From Streptosporangium sandarakinum (lineage in GTDB: Bacteria > Actinomycetota > Actinomycetes > Streptosporangiales > Streptosporangiaceae): a stretch of 64,000 bases of DNA. Below the pieces are notes generated by a model that ran no database searches, was not told where the DNA came from, and worked only from the letters and a program-made list of their open reading frames with translations. Within the stretch, counting starts at the first letter, position 1; each line of letters begins with the position of its first letter. A program made the position numbers and the translations under genes. The DNA lies in contig NZ_JACCCO010000001.1 of the NCBI RefSeq assembly GCF_013409935.1, forward strand, positions 2,480,001 to 2,544,000, in the 5' to 3' direction. Positions 18,036 through 27,088 of the stretch are shown here, in pieces.

Positions 18036-18920
18036 ATGAAGTCTCCTGTCCGCATGCTGCTGGCCACGTCATGTGCGCTGGCCCTGACCTCCGTCCCGGC
18101 CGTCGCCTGGAGCGCGACGCGGAGCGGTTCCGACATCACGGCGAAGCCGGCGAGCACGCCGAAGCCCTCGCCCAAGCCGACGGCCAAGCCCTCGCCCAAG
18201 CCCTCGGCCAAGCCGAAGCCCGCGCCGGTGGACTGCGCCAAGGTCAAGTGCATCGCGCTGACCTTCGACGACGGCCCCGGCAAGTACGCCGACAAGCTGC
18301 TCGACACCCTCAAGAAGTACGACGCCAAGGCCAGCTTCATGCTGGAGGGCCAGTACGCGAAGTCCCGCCCGGCGTTCGTCAAGCGGATGGTGACCGAGGG
18401 CCACGACATCGGCAACCACAGCTACACCCACCCGCACCTGCGCGAGCTGTCCGAGGACCGGATCCGCGAGGAGCTGAACAAGACCGTCGAGGTCGTCAAG
18501 AAGGCCTCCGGCAAGGCACCGGCCATGATCCGCCCGCCGTACGGCGAGCTGGACAACCGGGTGGTCGAGATCGCCAAGGAGATGGGACTCCCGATCGTCC
18601 TGTGGAACGGCGGCTCCCGCGACTGGGCCACCAAGAACGAGAAGGCCATCTACGACGAGGTGCTCAAGAACGCCAAGCGCGACGGCGTCATCCTGATGCA
18701 CGACTGGGTCCCGCAGACCGTCACGGTGATGCCCAAGCTGCTCGCGGCGCTGAAGAAGCAGGGCTACCACATGGTGGGGATCTCCGCCATGCGCGGCGTG
18801 AAGGACCTCAAGCCCGGTGACATCTACCCGGTCGGCAGCGAGAAGGACGACGACCTCTCGTCCGACACGCCGCTCGACGGCGGTGGCGAGTACGCCGAGT
18901 CGCCCGAAGACGGCCTCTGA
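18036..18920 (+). CDS. Secreted polysaccharide deacetylase (NodB homology domain)
   Basis: A 294-residue secreted enzyme. A Sec signal peptide is followed by a Lys/Pro-rich linker (KPSPKPTAKPSPKPSAKPKP) that may span the wall. The NodB domain has all five motifs: TFDDGPG (about residue 76), HSYTHPHL (128, metal His), RPPYG (166), a Trp-containing motif (SRDW) and LMHDW (220, catalytic His). It should remove N-acetyl groups from an extracellular glycan such as peptidoglycan or a surface polymer. ATG 18036 follows CCGGAG by 8 bp. The last 97 bp overlap the convergent acyltransferase gene. Confidence 0.9.
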   Translation: MKSPVRMLLATSCALALTSVPAVAWSATRSGSDITAKPASTPKPSPKPTAKPSPKPSAKPKPAPVDCAKVKCIALTFDDGPGKYADKLLDTLKKYDAKASFMLEGQYAKSRPAFVKRMVTEGHDIGNHSYTHPHLRELSEDRIREELNKTVEVVKKASGKAPAMIRPPYGELDNRVVEIAKEMGLPIVLWNGGSRDWATKNEKAIYDEVLKNAKRDGVILMHDWVPQTVTVMPKLLAALKKQGYHMVGISAMRGVKDLKPGDIYPVGSEKDDDLSSDTPLDGGGEYAESPEDGL

Positions 18921-20098
18921 GACCATCTCCGGGCCACCCGCCTGCCCAGCCGCTGCATGGGCACCTCCACGTAGCGGTAGGTGAGCAGGCTCAGCACCAC
19001 CGCCGCGGCGATGGTCGCCACCGACACCGCCACCTGCACCGCCGGCCGCATGGCCCGGACGTCCCCGGCGACGGCCGAGACGGCCTTCAGCAGGGGGTGG
19101 TGCAAGAGGTAGAGCGAATAGCTGATCAGGCCCAGCCTGACCAGCGAGCGGGGAAGGCGACGTTCGCGCAGGGCCATCGCGCCCGCGAACGTCGCCCCCG
19201 CGAGCGCGATCGTGGTGAACCACACGCCGGGCTGGACCCACCACCAGCCCGCCTGCGGCGACCACACCGGGGCCAGCGCCACCAGTACGGTGGCCGCGGC
19301 CACCGGCCAGAGCCGGCCGGAGCCCTGCTCCCAGCGGCGGATCGCGGTCCCGGTGAACATCACGGCCAGGATCGCCGCGCCCAGCCAGGGCACGAAGCTG
19401 CTGAAGACCGTCAGCAGCACGGCCGTCACGCCGAGCACCCAGGCGGCGGTGACCCGGAACTTGCCGCTGATCAGGCAGAACATCCCCACGGCGAACACCG
19501 CGCCGGCCACGTAGGCGGGCCAGGAGCCCTTCAGCAGCGGCGCGGAGAACACCAGCCCGGCCGCCACCGCCACGGCGCCGAACCCCACCGCCAGGGTCCC
19601 GCTCCGGCGGTGCAGGCCGCCGGTGAACAGCGCGGTGACCAGGAGGTAGAAGACCATCTCGTAGGAGAGCGTCCACATGGTGTCGGCCAGGCCGCCCATG
19701 TGGAGCACGTCCAGCAGCATCGTGGCGTGCCCGAGCACGCCCGCCAGGTCGCGCGGCACCTGCTCGCGGACCGGCAGCCACACCGCCATCACCAGGACGA
19801 TCGCCGCGACCAGCAGGTAGACCGGGTAGAGCCGGAACCCCCTGCCGATCCAGAACGCCCGGACGTCACCCCGGCCCTCCAGCGACACCGGGATGATGTA
19901 GCCGCTGACCAGGAAGAAGACCAGTACGCCGTACATGCCGAGGTTGAACCAGTAGGGTCGCAGGGCGGGCATGAACCACGACAGCAGGTGCTCCAGCAGA
20001 ACCGCGACGGCGGCCAGGCCGCGCAGCGCGTCCAGCCACGCGAGCCGGGCCCCGGAGGTCGGTCGCGGGGGCGGGGGAAGGGCGGCGCTCGTTGACAC
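18824..20098 (-). CDS. Acyltransferase family 3 membrane protein
   Basis: About 424 residues with some ten membrane segments. It opens with the family signature RLAWLDALRGLAAVAVLLEH, whose Arg and His residues are the usual active-site elements, followed by FFLVSGYIIP and WTLSYEMVFY. Such proteins O-acylate extracytoplasmic carbohydrates or lipids. GTG 20098 (VSTSAALPPP) fits the start of the fold but has no strong ribosome site. The hydrophilic C-terminal tail (ending SFSLPTG) overlaps the deacetylase 3' end on the opposite strand. It may O-acylate the same surface polymer (inference). Confidence 0.85.
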   Translation of the reverse strand: MSTSAALPPPPRPTSGARLAWLDALRGLAAVAVLLEHLLSWFMPALRPYWFNLGMYGVLVFFLVSGYIIPVSLEGRGDVRAFWIGRGFRLYPVYLLVAAIVLVMAVWLPVREQVPRDLAGVLGHATMLLDVLHMGGLADTMWTLSYEMVFYLLVTALFTGGLHRRSGTLAVGFGAVAVAAGLVFSAPLLKGSWPAYVAGAVFAVGMFCLISGKFRVTAAWVLGVTAVLLTVFSSFVPWLGAAILAVMFTGTAIRRWEQGSGRLWPVAAATVLVALAPVWSPQAGWWWVQPGVWFTTIALAGATFAGAMALRERRLPRSLVRLGLISYSLYLLHHPLLKAVSAVAGDVRAMRPAVQVAVSVATIAAAVVLSLLTYRYVEVPMQRLGRRVARRWSQRPSSGDSAYSPPPSSGVSDERSSSFSLPTG

Positions 20099-20293
20099 CC
20101 GTCCCAACTTACCGGCTTGCCGGTCAGAAAAAGGATAAAAGCCCACAATTCCCAAGTGCGGCCGGAGGCGACCCGGCGGGCAGACGGATAGCGGTCCCGG
20201 CAAGTACCGGTGCATGACGGATTCCGCGATCCGCCGTTCTCCGTAACTTTGTGACCTGCGAGGACAACCGCGGGAAACACGAAGGAGAACGAG

Positions 20294-20659
20294 ATGAACG
20301 ACGTCGCCAAGCTGGTCGAGCGCTACCTGGCCACCTGGAACATGACCGACGCCGCCGAGCGCCGCGCGGAGATCGACACCATCTGGGCCGAGGAGGCCCG
20401 CTACGTGGACCCGCTCGCCGACGTCACCGGCCGCGACGCGATCGACGCCGTCATCACCGCCGTCCAGGGGCAGTTCCCCGGCATGGTCTTCACCCTCGCC
20501 GGCGACGTCGACGCCCACCACGACGTGGCCCGCTTCACCTGGCACCTCGGCCCCGAGGGCGGCGAGGCCATCGTGATCGGCTTCGACGTCGCGGTCCTGA
20601 CCGAGGACGGCCGGATCCGGGAGGTCCACGGCTTCCTCGACCGGGTCCCCGCCCTCTAG
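20294..20659 (+). CDS. NTF2-like / SnoaL-like fold protein
   Basis: A 121-residue protein with the cone-shaped alpha+beta barrel pattern of the NTF2/SnoaL superfamily: helical start LVERYLATWNMTDAAERRAEI, then WAEEARYVDPLADVTGRDAI and a C-terminal sheet. Members are isomerases, hydrolases or ligand-binding proteins, and the function here is not determined. A good AAGGAG ribosome site precedes ATG 20294. It is a single gene between a divergent acyltransferase and the convergent guaA. Confidence 0.75.
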   Translation: MNDVAKLVERYLATWNMTDAAERRAEIDTIWAEEARYVDPLADVTGRDAIDAVITAVQGQFPGMVFTLAGDVDAHHDVARFTWHLGPEGGEAIVIGFDVAVLTEDGRIREVHGFLDRVPAL

Positions 20660-20661
20660 GC

Positions 20662-20721
20662 GGCGAATACGGCGCGGCCCCGCGGAAGACCGTTCTTCCG
20701 CGGGGCCGCGCCGTATTCGCC
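20662..20721. terminator. 28-bp perfect hairpin between convergent genes
   Basis: Arms 20662-20689 and 20694-20721 are perfectly complementary, with the loop ccgt. It lies directly after the NTF2-like stop and abuts the guaA stop, so it can terminate both. There is no U-tract. Confidence 0.85.
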
Positions 20722-22271
20722 TACTCCCACTCGATGGTGCCCGGCGGCTTGCTCGTCACGTCGAGGACGACGCGGTTGACCTCGCGGACCTCGTTGGTGA
20801 TCCGCGTGGAGATCCGGGCGAGCACGTCGTACGGGACGCGGGACCAGTCGGCGGTCATGGCGTCCTCACTGGAGACCGGGCGCAGCACGATCGGGTGACC
20901 GTAGGTGCGGCCGTCGCCCTGGACGCCCACCGAGCGGACGTCGGCCAGCAGGACCACCGGGCACTGCCAGATCTCCCGGTCGAGCCCGGCGCGGGAGAGC
21001 TCCTCGCGGGCGATGGCGTCCGCCTCGCGGAGGATCTCCAGGCGCTCGCGGGTGACCGCGCCGACGATCCGGATGCCGAGCCCCGGCCCGGGGAACGGCT
21101 GGCGCCAGACCATCGCCGGGGGCAGCCCCAGCTCCTCGCCCGCCCGGCGGACCTCGTCCTTGAACAGCGTGCGCAGCGGCTCCACCAGCGTGAACCGGAG
21201 GTCCTCGGGGAGGCCGCCGACGTTGTGGTGGGACTTGATGTTGGCGGTGCCGGTGCCGCCGCCGGACTCGACCACATCGGGGTAGAGGGTGCCCTGCACC
21301 AGGAAGTCGACCGGGCCGTCGGCGAGGATGGCGCGCTGCTCGTCCTCGAACACCCGGATGAACTCCCGGCCGATGATCTTCCGCTTCTCCTCGGGGTCGG
21401 TGACCCCGTCGAGCGCCTTCAGGAAGCGCTCCTGGGCGTCGACCACGCGCAGCTTGACCCCGGTCGCCTCGACGAAGTCGCGCTCGACCTGCTCGGCCTC
21501 GCCCTTGCGCAGCAGGCCGTGGTCGACGAAGACGCAGGTCAGGCGGTCACCGATGGCCCGCTGCACCATGGCTGCGGCCACCGCGGAGTCGACCCCGCCG
21601 GACAGGCCGCAGATGGCCCGGCCCTCCGGGCCGATCTGGGCGCGGACCGCCTCGACGGCGTCCTCGACGATGTTGAGCATCGTCCAGGAGGGGCGGCAGC
21701 CGGCCGCGTCGAGGAAGCGCTGCAGCACCGCCTGGCCGTGCTCGGAGTGGAGCACCTCGGGGTGGAACTGCACGCCGTACAGGCCCCGCTCGGGGCTCTC
21801 GAAGGCGGCGACCGGCGTCTGCGCGGTGGCGGCGGTGACGACGAACCCCTCGGGGGCCGCGGAGACGCTGTCGCCGTGGGACATCCACACGGCCTGCGCG
21901 ACGGGCAGCCCGGCGAACAGCACGCCCTCCTGCCGCACCTCCAGCGGGGTGCCGCCGTACTCGGCCAGACCGGTGCGGGCCACCGTGCCGCCGAGCTGCT
22001 GGGCCATGGCCTGGAAGCCGTAGCAGATGCCGAAGGTCGGCACCCCGGTCTCGAACAGGCCCGCGGGGACGGCGGGGGCGTTCTCGGCGTAGACCGACGA
22101 GGGGCCGCCGGACAGGATGACGGCCTTGGGCTTCTTGGCCAGCATCTCCTCGACCGGCATCGTGCTCGGGACGATCTCGGAGTAGACGTGGCATTCACGC
22201 ACCCGTCGCGCGATCAGCTGCGCGTACTGCGCGCCGAAGTCGACGACCAGGACCGTGTCGAAATCAGACAC
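20721..22271 (-). CDS. guaA: GMP synthase (glutamine-hydrolysing)
   Basis: Makes GMP from XMP, ATP and glutamine, the last step of guanine nucleotide synthesis. An N-terminal class I glutamine amidotransferase domain carries [15 protein letters not shown], the nucleophile Cys in GICYGFQAM (about residue 80) and the His-Glu pair in FHPEVLHSE. The ATP-pyrophosphatase domain has [15 protein letters not shown] (about residue 220). The dimerisation domain ends [12 protein letters not shown] chose GTG 22271 ([13 protein letters not shown]), which follows GGGGG by 5 bp; GTG 22292 is an alternative. Its length of about 516 residues is normal. Other guanine genes (guaB, guaB3) lie 23 kb away in the window. 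Confidence 0.97.
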   Translation of the reverse strand: MSDFDTVLVVDFGAQYAQLIARRVRECHVYSEIVPSTMPVEEMLAKKPKAVILSGGPSSVYAENAPAVPAGLFETGVPTFGICYGFQAMAQQLGGTVARTGLAEYGGTPLEVRQEGVLFAGLPVAQAVWMSHGDSVSAAPEGFVVTAATAQTPVAAFESPERGLYGVQFHPEVLHSEHGQAVLQRFLDAAGCRPSWTMLNIVEDAVEAVRAQIGPEGRAICGLSGGVDSAVAAAMVQRAIGDRLTCVFVDHGLLRKGEAEQVERDFVEATGVKLRVVDAQERFLKALDGVTDPEEKRKIIGREFIRVFEDEQRAILADGPVDFLVQGTLYPDVVESGGGTGTANIKSHHNVGGLPEDLRFTLVEPLRTLFKDEVRRAGEELGLPPAMVWRQPFPGPGLGIRIVGAVTRERLEILREADAIAREELSRAGLDREIWQCPVVLLADVRSVGVQGDGRTYGHPIVLRPVSSEDAMTADWSRVPYDVLARISTRITNEVREVNRVVLDVTSKPPGTIEWE

Positions 22272-22433
22272 CAAGACCCCCAAAGAAACCACAGCGGTGT
22301 CTTCAGTCTATCGGCGCTCGTCGGTACACCTGCGCCGAGCCCGAAAAGGGGCTTCGGGGCCCGGAAAAGCCGTACGGAGCACGGGGGCCGTGCCGGGTCC
22401 GCGAAGCCGTACGGAATCCGGGAGGAAGAACGG

Positions 22434-22479
22434 GGCGAGCCCACTGCGGGCTCGCCGCGCCTGCCGGCCAGGCAGGCGC
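22434..22479 (-). terminator. Two back-to-back hairpins after the DUF885 gene
   Basis: Hairpin 1 pairs gcgcctgcc (22457-22465) with ggcaggcgc (22471-22479). Hairpin 2 pairs ggcgagccc (22434-22442) with gggctcgcc (22448-22456). Each has 9 bp and a 5-nt loop with no gap between them. They start 21 bp beyond the stop of the minus-strand DUF885 gene. Confidence 0.75.
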
Positions 22480-22500
22480 GGGAGGCGCAAGCCCAGGACT

Positions 22501-24030
22501 TCACCCCTGGGTCGTTGACAGGATGTTCGGCAGCAGGCCCAGCGGCGGGGAGCCGAGGTCGAGCATGGCGGTGTGGAAGCGCTTGAGCGAGAACTCCGCG
22601 CCCCAGGCCGCCCGCGCCCGCTCGCGCAGGTCGAGGATCTCCAGCTTGCCCCAGGTGTAGCGGCCGTAGGTCGGGTCGAAGGTGGCCCGCGCCGCCTCCG
22701 ACATCGCCGCCGGACCGCTGATGTGGGTGTCGGCCTCGAAGCGGCGGGCGCCCTCCTCGACCGTCATCGAGCCGGTGTGCACGCCGATCGCGCAGGCCAG
22801 CCGGGTCACCCGGATCAGCGCCTCCAGCCACACGCCGATCTCGAAGCGGGGGTCGTCGGGCGCGAAGCCCTCCTCGACGCACAGCTCCTCGGCGTAGTGC
22901 GCCCAGCCCTCGGCGAACGCCAGCGACATGAGCGTCCGGCGCACGTCGGAGGGCGCGTGACGCAGGGCCCGGCCGTGGGAGAAGTGCCCCGGCGCGACCT
23001 CGTGCACGTTGATCGCGGGCAGCGTGGTCGCGCTGAAGACCTCCAGCCACTCCTCGATGTCGCGCTCCGGCCAGGTGGGCTCCGGCGGGGTGATGTAGTA
23101 CCACGAGGGGCCGTCGGGCTCGCCGGACGCGGCCCAGCACATCATCGCCATGGCCCAGCGGCGCGACTCGGGCGCCAGGCCGACCAGGCACTCGCCGTCG
23201 TGGTAGGGCACCAGGTCCTTCTCCCGGGTGAAGGCGATCGCCCGTTCGGCTCCGGTCCGCGCGGCGTCCATCACGCCGTCGATGCCGGGGTGGTCGCGGA
23301 TCAGCTCGCGCGCCGTCTCCAGCGGGGGGCGACCCGCCGCGTCCAGCTTCGCGCACGACTCGGTGAGGCGCTCCATGAGCCGGTCGCGCTCGGCGTCGGC
23401 CCGCGCGGCGAGGGCGCCGAGGTCCACCGGCAGGCCGTCACCCGAGCCCATCAGCAGGGCCAGCCCCTCGGCGCCGAGCGAGGCGTCGGGGTCGCCGGAG
23501 CGGGACGCCTCCTCCACGTGCTCCACCAGCCGGGCGTGGGCCTTGAGCGCCGCCTCCCGCACGGGCTCGTCCGCGTCCTCCGGCACCCCGGCCGCCAGGC
23601 CGCGCACCGCCCCCAGCAGCGCGCCGGCGACCGGCGCGCTGAGCCGGTCGAGCGAGGCGATCGCGCCCTCCACCGCCTCGGGCCAGCGGGCGAGGTGGGC
23701 GAGCCTGGCCGCGGTCCGCTCCGCCTCCGGGGCGTACTCCCGGTCGTAGCAGGCCAGGTCGAGGTTGTTCAGGTGTGCGAGCGGGTTGCGCCGGTGCAGC
23801 TCCAGCTCGCCGAACGCGGCCCGGGTGGCCGCCTCGAAGATCTCCAGGTGCGCGGCGTCGTGCGGGTCGTCCGGCGGCGCCCCCTTCCCCAGCGCGGCCA
23901 GCCCCGCGCGCACCCCCTCGGGGGAGAGGTCCTGCACCACCCCGTCGTACTCGTGCCGCCCGGCCGCCTCCCGGGACTCGGCCACGGCCATGTCGCACAC
24001 CGCACGCAGGCGGGAGTCGAGTTCACTCAT
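22501..24030 (-). CDS. DUF885 family protein (putative metallopeptidase)
   Basis: About 509 residues. The C-terminal half has INVHEVAPGHFSHGRAL, an HE-x4-GH arrangement, then EGWAHYAEEL with a further Glu and His. This resembles a thermolysin-like zinc site and is typical of DUF885 proteins. No signal peptide is visible, so it is probably cytoplasmic. ATG 24030 (MSELDSRLRA) begins the conserved region. It lacks a ribosome site, but TAGCTT lies 7 bp upstream, so a leaderless mRNA is possible. Substrate unknown. Confidence 0.8.
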   Translation of the reverse strand: MSELDSRLRAVCDMAVAESREAAGRHEYDGVVQDLSPEGVRAGLAALGKGAPPDDPHDAAHLEIFEAATRAAFGELELHRRNPLAHLNNLDLACYDREYAPEAERTAARLAHLARWPEAVEGAIASLDRLSAPVAGALLGAVRGLAAGVPEDADEPVREAALKAHARLVEHVEEASRSGDPDASLGAEGLALLMGSGDGLPVDLGALAARADAERDRLMERLTESCAKLDAAGRPPLETARELIRDHPGIDGVMDAARTGAERAIAFTREKDLVPYHDGECLVGLAPESRRWAMAMMCWAASGEPDGPSWYYITPPEPTWPERDIEEWLEVFSATTLPAINVHEVAPGHFSHGRALRHAPSDVRRTLMSLAFAEGWAHYAEELCVEEGFAPDDPRFEIGVWLEALIRVTRLACAIGVHTGSMTVEEGARRFEADTHISGPAAMSEAARATFDPTYGRYTWGKLEILDLRERARAAWGAEFSLKRFHTAMLDLGSPPLGLLPNILSTTQG

Positions 24031-24190
24031 GTAGGCGAAGCTATCCCAGACGACCTTCCACGCCGAGCCCCGAACCGGGAGCCGCGCGGACGCCCGCCGG
24101 CGTCGGCGACCCGCCGGGAAGCGGGCGTGCGGCGCGCGGCCCGCGGAAAACCGGTCGAGCGGCGCGGGGCGGCGGTGGGAGGATACGCCG

Positions 24191-24940
24191 GTGCCCCTCC
24201 ACATCACCACGCTGGCCGAGCGCCCCCACCTTCGCGACGCGCTGTCGGACATGCCCAGCTCCTGGCCGGAGTTCATGTTCCACGATCCGATGGCGTCGCT
24301 GTTCTACGAGGTCGTCGAGGAGTACGCCGAGTTCGTGCTGGTCGCCGACGATGACGACGAGCCGGGGCGGCTCGTGGCCAAGGCGATGAGCGTGCCGTTC
24401 ACCTGGACCCGTGACGAGCTGCCGGACGGCGGGTGGGACACCGCGATACTGCGGGCCTGGCACACCCGGCTGACCGGCGGCGAGCCCGGAACGGTGTCCG
24501 CCCTGGAGATCACCGTCCGTCCCGACCGTCTGGGGACCGGCCTGTCACCGGTGATGCTGGCCGCCCTGCGCGACAACGCCGCCCGCCTCGGGTTCGGCGA
24601 GCTGCTGGCCCCGGTACGGCCCAACGCCAAGCACCTGGAGCCGCGCACCCCGATGGCGGAGTACGCCGCCCGCACCCGTCCCGACGGCCTGCCGGCCGAC
24701 CCGTGGCTCCGGGTCCACGTGCGCGCGGGCGGCACGATCGTCAAGGTCGCGCCGCGCTCGATGACGGTGCCCGGCACGCTCGCCGAGTGGCGCGAGTGGA
24801 CCGGCCTGCCCTTCGACGTCAGCGGTCCGGTCGAGGTGCCCGGCGCCCTCGCTCCGGTCCACTGCGACGTCGATCAGGACCACGCCGTCTACGTCGAGCC
24901 CAACGTCTGGGTCCGCCACCGCCTCACCGCCCCGGCCTGA
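24191..24940 (+). CDS. GNAT-like N-acetyltransferase family protein
   Basis: A 249-residue protein. The central part resembles the acetyl-CoA binding core of GNAT enzymes: a strand ALEITVRPDRLGTGLS is followed by a helix MLAALRDNAARLGFGELLAPV. The usual RxxGxG loop is degenerate (RLGTG). GTG 24191 is preceded by GGAGG at 9 bp. It is divergent from the DUF885 gene. The acceptor is unknown, and the family call is moderate. Confidence 0.6.
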   Translation: MPLHITTLAERPHLRDALSDMPSSWPEFMFHDPMASLFYEVVEEYAEFVLVADDDDEPGRLVAKAMSVPFTWTRDELPDGGWDTAILRAWHTRLTGGEPGTVSALEITVRPDRLGTGLSPVMLAALRDNAARLGFGELLAPVRPNAKHLEPRTPMAEYAARTRPDGLPADPWLRVHVRAGGTIVKVAPRSMTVPGTLAEWREWTGLPFDVSGPVEVPGALAPVHCDVDQDHAVYVEPNVWVRHRLTAPA

Positions 24941-25032
24941 TCAGGCGTTCTTGTTCTCCCGGTACGGCGGACCAGAAAAGATTTGACCGCCGAACGCCGT
25001 GAAGGGTCGAACATCCGAGCTCCTGTGGATGT

Positions 25033-25506
25033 ATGACTCCGGCCTACGAGGAACTGCCCTTCAGCGAGCTGCTCCACCATCCCGCCGCGACCGCTCAAAG
25101 GCTGGACACCGTCCGGGCGTTGCGGCTGCGGCGGCGCGACGCGGGAGACCTCGCTCTGATGCGTGTGGACCAGTTGGAGCGGGACACCGCGGTCGTCGAC
25201 TTCACCTCCCGCCTGCTCGCCGGGCTGGTGCGTACCGAGAACACCGCGGCGCTGCGTCAGGTTCTGCCCGAGGCACTGCCCTGGAGCACGTTTCTGCCCC
25301 CGGAGGATGTGGATGCGATGCTCACCGAACTGGTGGACACGGCGCGTGGAGCGGCGGCTCTGAAGGATCTCACCCCGATAGCGCTCCTGCTGGCCCGGTG
25401 GAGGCACAGCGCCGAGATATACGCGGATCCGGCCCCGCTCTCCATCCTCACCCGCGAACCCGACGGCGACCTCGGCCCGGCCACCGCGCCAGAGGTGAGC
25501 GGGTGA
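25033..25506 (+). CDS. Putative antitoxin (prevent-host-death-like) of a broken toxin-antitoxin pair
   Basis: A 157-residue protein with segments LPFSELLHHPAATAQRLD and RALRLRRRDAGDLALMR. I recognise these from actinomycete proteins annotated as prevent-host-death type antitoxins. The N-terminal Phd-like part would bind operator DNA and the longer helical C-terminal part would bind the toxin. Its stop overlaps by 4 bp (GTGA) a second start whose short product matches the N-terminus of the usual partner. Family recall is from memory. No strong ribosome site precedes ATG 25033. Confidence 0.6.
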   Translation: MTPAYEELPFSELLHHPAATAQRLDTVRALRLRRRDAGDLALMRVDQLERDTAVVDFTSRLLAGLVRTENTAALRQVLPEALPWSTFLPPEDVDAMLTELVDTARGAAALKDLTPIALLLARWRHSAEIYADPAPLSILTREPDGDLGPATAPEVSG

Positions 25507-25592
25507 GCCCGAAGCGGGGTGATCGCGCCGCGCCTCCACCGGTCGGCGGTGAGTACGACATCCGATTCGCCAACGCCGAGGCCACGGACTGA
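25503..25592 (+). pseudogene. Truncated toxin partner of the preceding antitoxin
   Basis: This 29-codon frame (VSPKRGDRAAPPPVGGEYDI, then RFANAEATD) starts at GTG 25503, overlapping the antitoxin stop in the usual TA-operon way. As I recall, the intact partners begin with this same GDRxAPP...G.EYD.RFA pattern but continue to roughly 100-120 residues of RelE-like fold. Here a stop follows at once, and no continuation is recognisable in any frame before the decarboxylase stop at 25629. The catalytic body of the toxin therefore appears deleted. Confidence 0.5.
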
Positions 25593-25628
25593 CCCTTACG
25601 GCGACGGCCGTTCGCGGTTCACGGTGCG

Positions 25629-27053
25629 TCAGGCCGTCCGATCCCCCGTCCCGGCGATCCGGTCGAGAAGCGCCTCCAGGGTCTTGTCGTCCGTGGAGGG
25701 GGACATGACCGTGACCCGCAGGTGACGGACTCCGCCGATCTCGGCCGAGGTCAGGTGGAAGGATCCGTCCGCCATCAGGCGCTCGCGGATCGCCGCCTGG
25801 TCGCCCGTGCCGTACCGGAAGCAGACGATGTTGCTCTGCGGTTCGTACGGGAAGACGAACCCGGGCCGCTCCCGGCCCAGCTCCCACAGGCGGCGGGCGG
25901 CGGCGTACCGGCCCGCGACGTACTCGCCGAGGCCCCGCTCGCCCCGCCAGGCGAGGTTGAGGAAGATCTTCAGGCCCAGTGCGGCCTTGGCGCACTCCAC
26001 CGTCCGGCCGGCCGAGTCGAAGTCCTGGGCGCCGTAGAACAGGTAGCTCGCCCGCTGCCGGAACGCCGCGTCCAGGTCGTCCCGGCGCCGGGTCAGCACG
26101 GCCGCGGCCAGGCCGGACGTGCGCAGCATCTTGTGCGCGTCCCAGATCAGCGAGTCGGCCAGTTCGATCCCGTCGAGCAGGTGCCGGTGTCCCTCCGACA
26201 GCAGGGCCGACGCGCCGTGGGCGCCGTCCACGTGGAACCAGATCCCGTTGGCCGCGCAGAACCCGCCGACGCCGCGCAGGTCGTCGTAGAGGCCGGTGCC
26301 CGTCGCGCAGGCGTTCGCCACCAGGGCCATCGGCCGCCGGCCCGCCCGCCGTACCCGGTCCAGGGCCGCGGGCAGGCGGGCGACGTCGATCCGGCCGAGC
26401 GGGTCGGCGTCCAGCGGGAGGACGGCCCGCTCCCCCAGTCCGAGGATCGCGGCGGCGCGGGCCAGCGAGTAGTGGGACGCCTCGGGGACGAGCAGCGCGA
26501 GGTCTCCGGGCGTCCCCTCGGCCCAGGCGTCCGGCGCTGCGGCGGCGCGGGCGGCCAGCAGCGCGGTGAGGTTGGCCAGCGACCCGCCGTGGGTGAGCAC
26601 CCCGCCGCCGGTCTCCCCGAAGCCGGCCTTGCCGAGCATCCAGCGCACGACCTCGAACTCGACGGTCGCCGCCGCCGCGCCCATCTCGTAGACCGCCATC
26701 GGGTTGTTGGTCACGCCGTGCACGAGGTCGGCGAGCGCGGCGGGGAAGTCGGGGGCGGCGATCTGGTGGCCGAGGGAGGCGGGGTGGTGCGGCCGGCTCC
26801 CCTCCGCGAGGTAGGCCGCCAGGAACTCCGCGTGGCTCTCCGGCGTCATCCCGCCCTCGCGGATCCAGCGTGCCAGGCCGAGCCGTTCGGCCAGCTCGTA
26901 CGGCGGGCGGCGGCCCAGGACCGGTGTCAGGCCCCGCCGGCTCTCGTCCACGTGCGCGGCCAGCTCCTCGACGGTCGCCGCGGCGGCCCGCACGAACTCC
27001 TCCACATCCCACGTCACACCGGAATACTGGGTCAAGCGGTCCGTGATGGCCAA
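25629..27053 (-). CDS. Pyridoxal-phosphate-dependent group II decarboxylase
   Basis: A 474-residue fold-type I PLP enzyme of the aromatic-amino-acid / diaminobutyrate / glutamate decarboxylase group. Visible features are HPASLGHQIAAPDFPAALAD, GVLTHGGSLANLTALLAAR, HVDGAHGASALLSE (the Asp contacting the pyridine nitrogen and the following His) and SLIWDAHKMLRTSG with the PLP lysine. Substrate specificity cannot be read. TTG 27053 is the longest start; GTG at residue 13 is an alternative, and neither has a clear ribosome site. It is downstream of the GMC oxidoreductase by 35 bp on the same strand, so it may be the third gene of an aldehyde dehydrogenase/GMC/decarboxylase transcript. Confidence 0.85.
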   Translation of the reverse strand: MAITDRLTQYSGVTWDVEEFVRAAAATVEELAAHVDESRRGLTPVLGRRPPYELAERLGLARWIREGGMTPESHAEFLAAYLAEGSRPHHPASLGHQIAAPDFPAALADLVHGVTNNPMAVYEMGAAAATVEFEVVRWMLGKAGFGETGGGVLTHGGSLANLTALLAARAAAAPDAWAEGTPGDLALLVPEASHYSLARAAAILGLGERAVLPLDADPLGRIDVARLPAALDRVRRAGRRPMALVANACATGTGLYDDLRGVGGFCAANGIWFHVDGAHGASALLSEGHRHLLDGIELADSLIWDAHKMLRTSGLAAAVLTRRRDDLDAAFRQRASYLFYGAQDFDSAGRTVECAKAALGLKIFLNLAWRGERGLGEYVAGRYAAARRLWELGRERPGFVFPYEPQSNIVCFRYGTGDQAAIRERLMADGSFHLTSAEIGGVRHLRVTVMSPSTDDKTLEALLDRIAGTGDRTA

Positions 27054-27088
27054 TTACGGCGGGCTTTCCCGGGGTGAATCGCGGGCCG

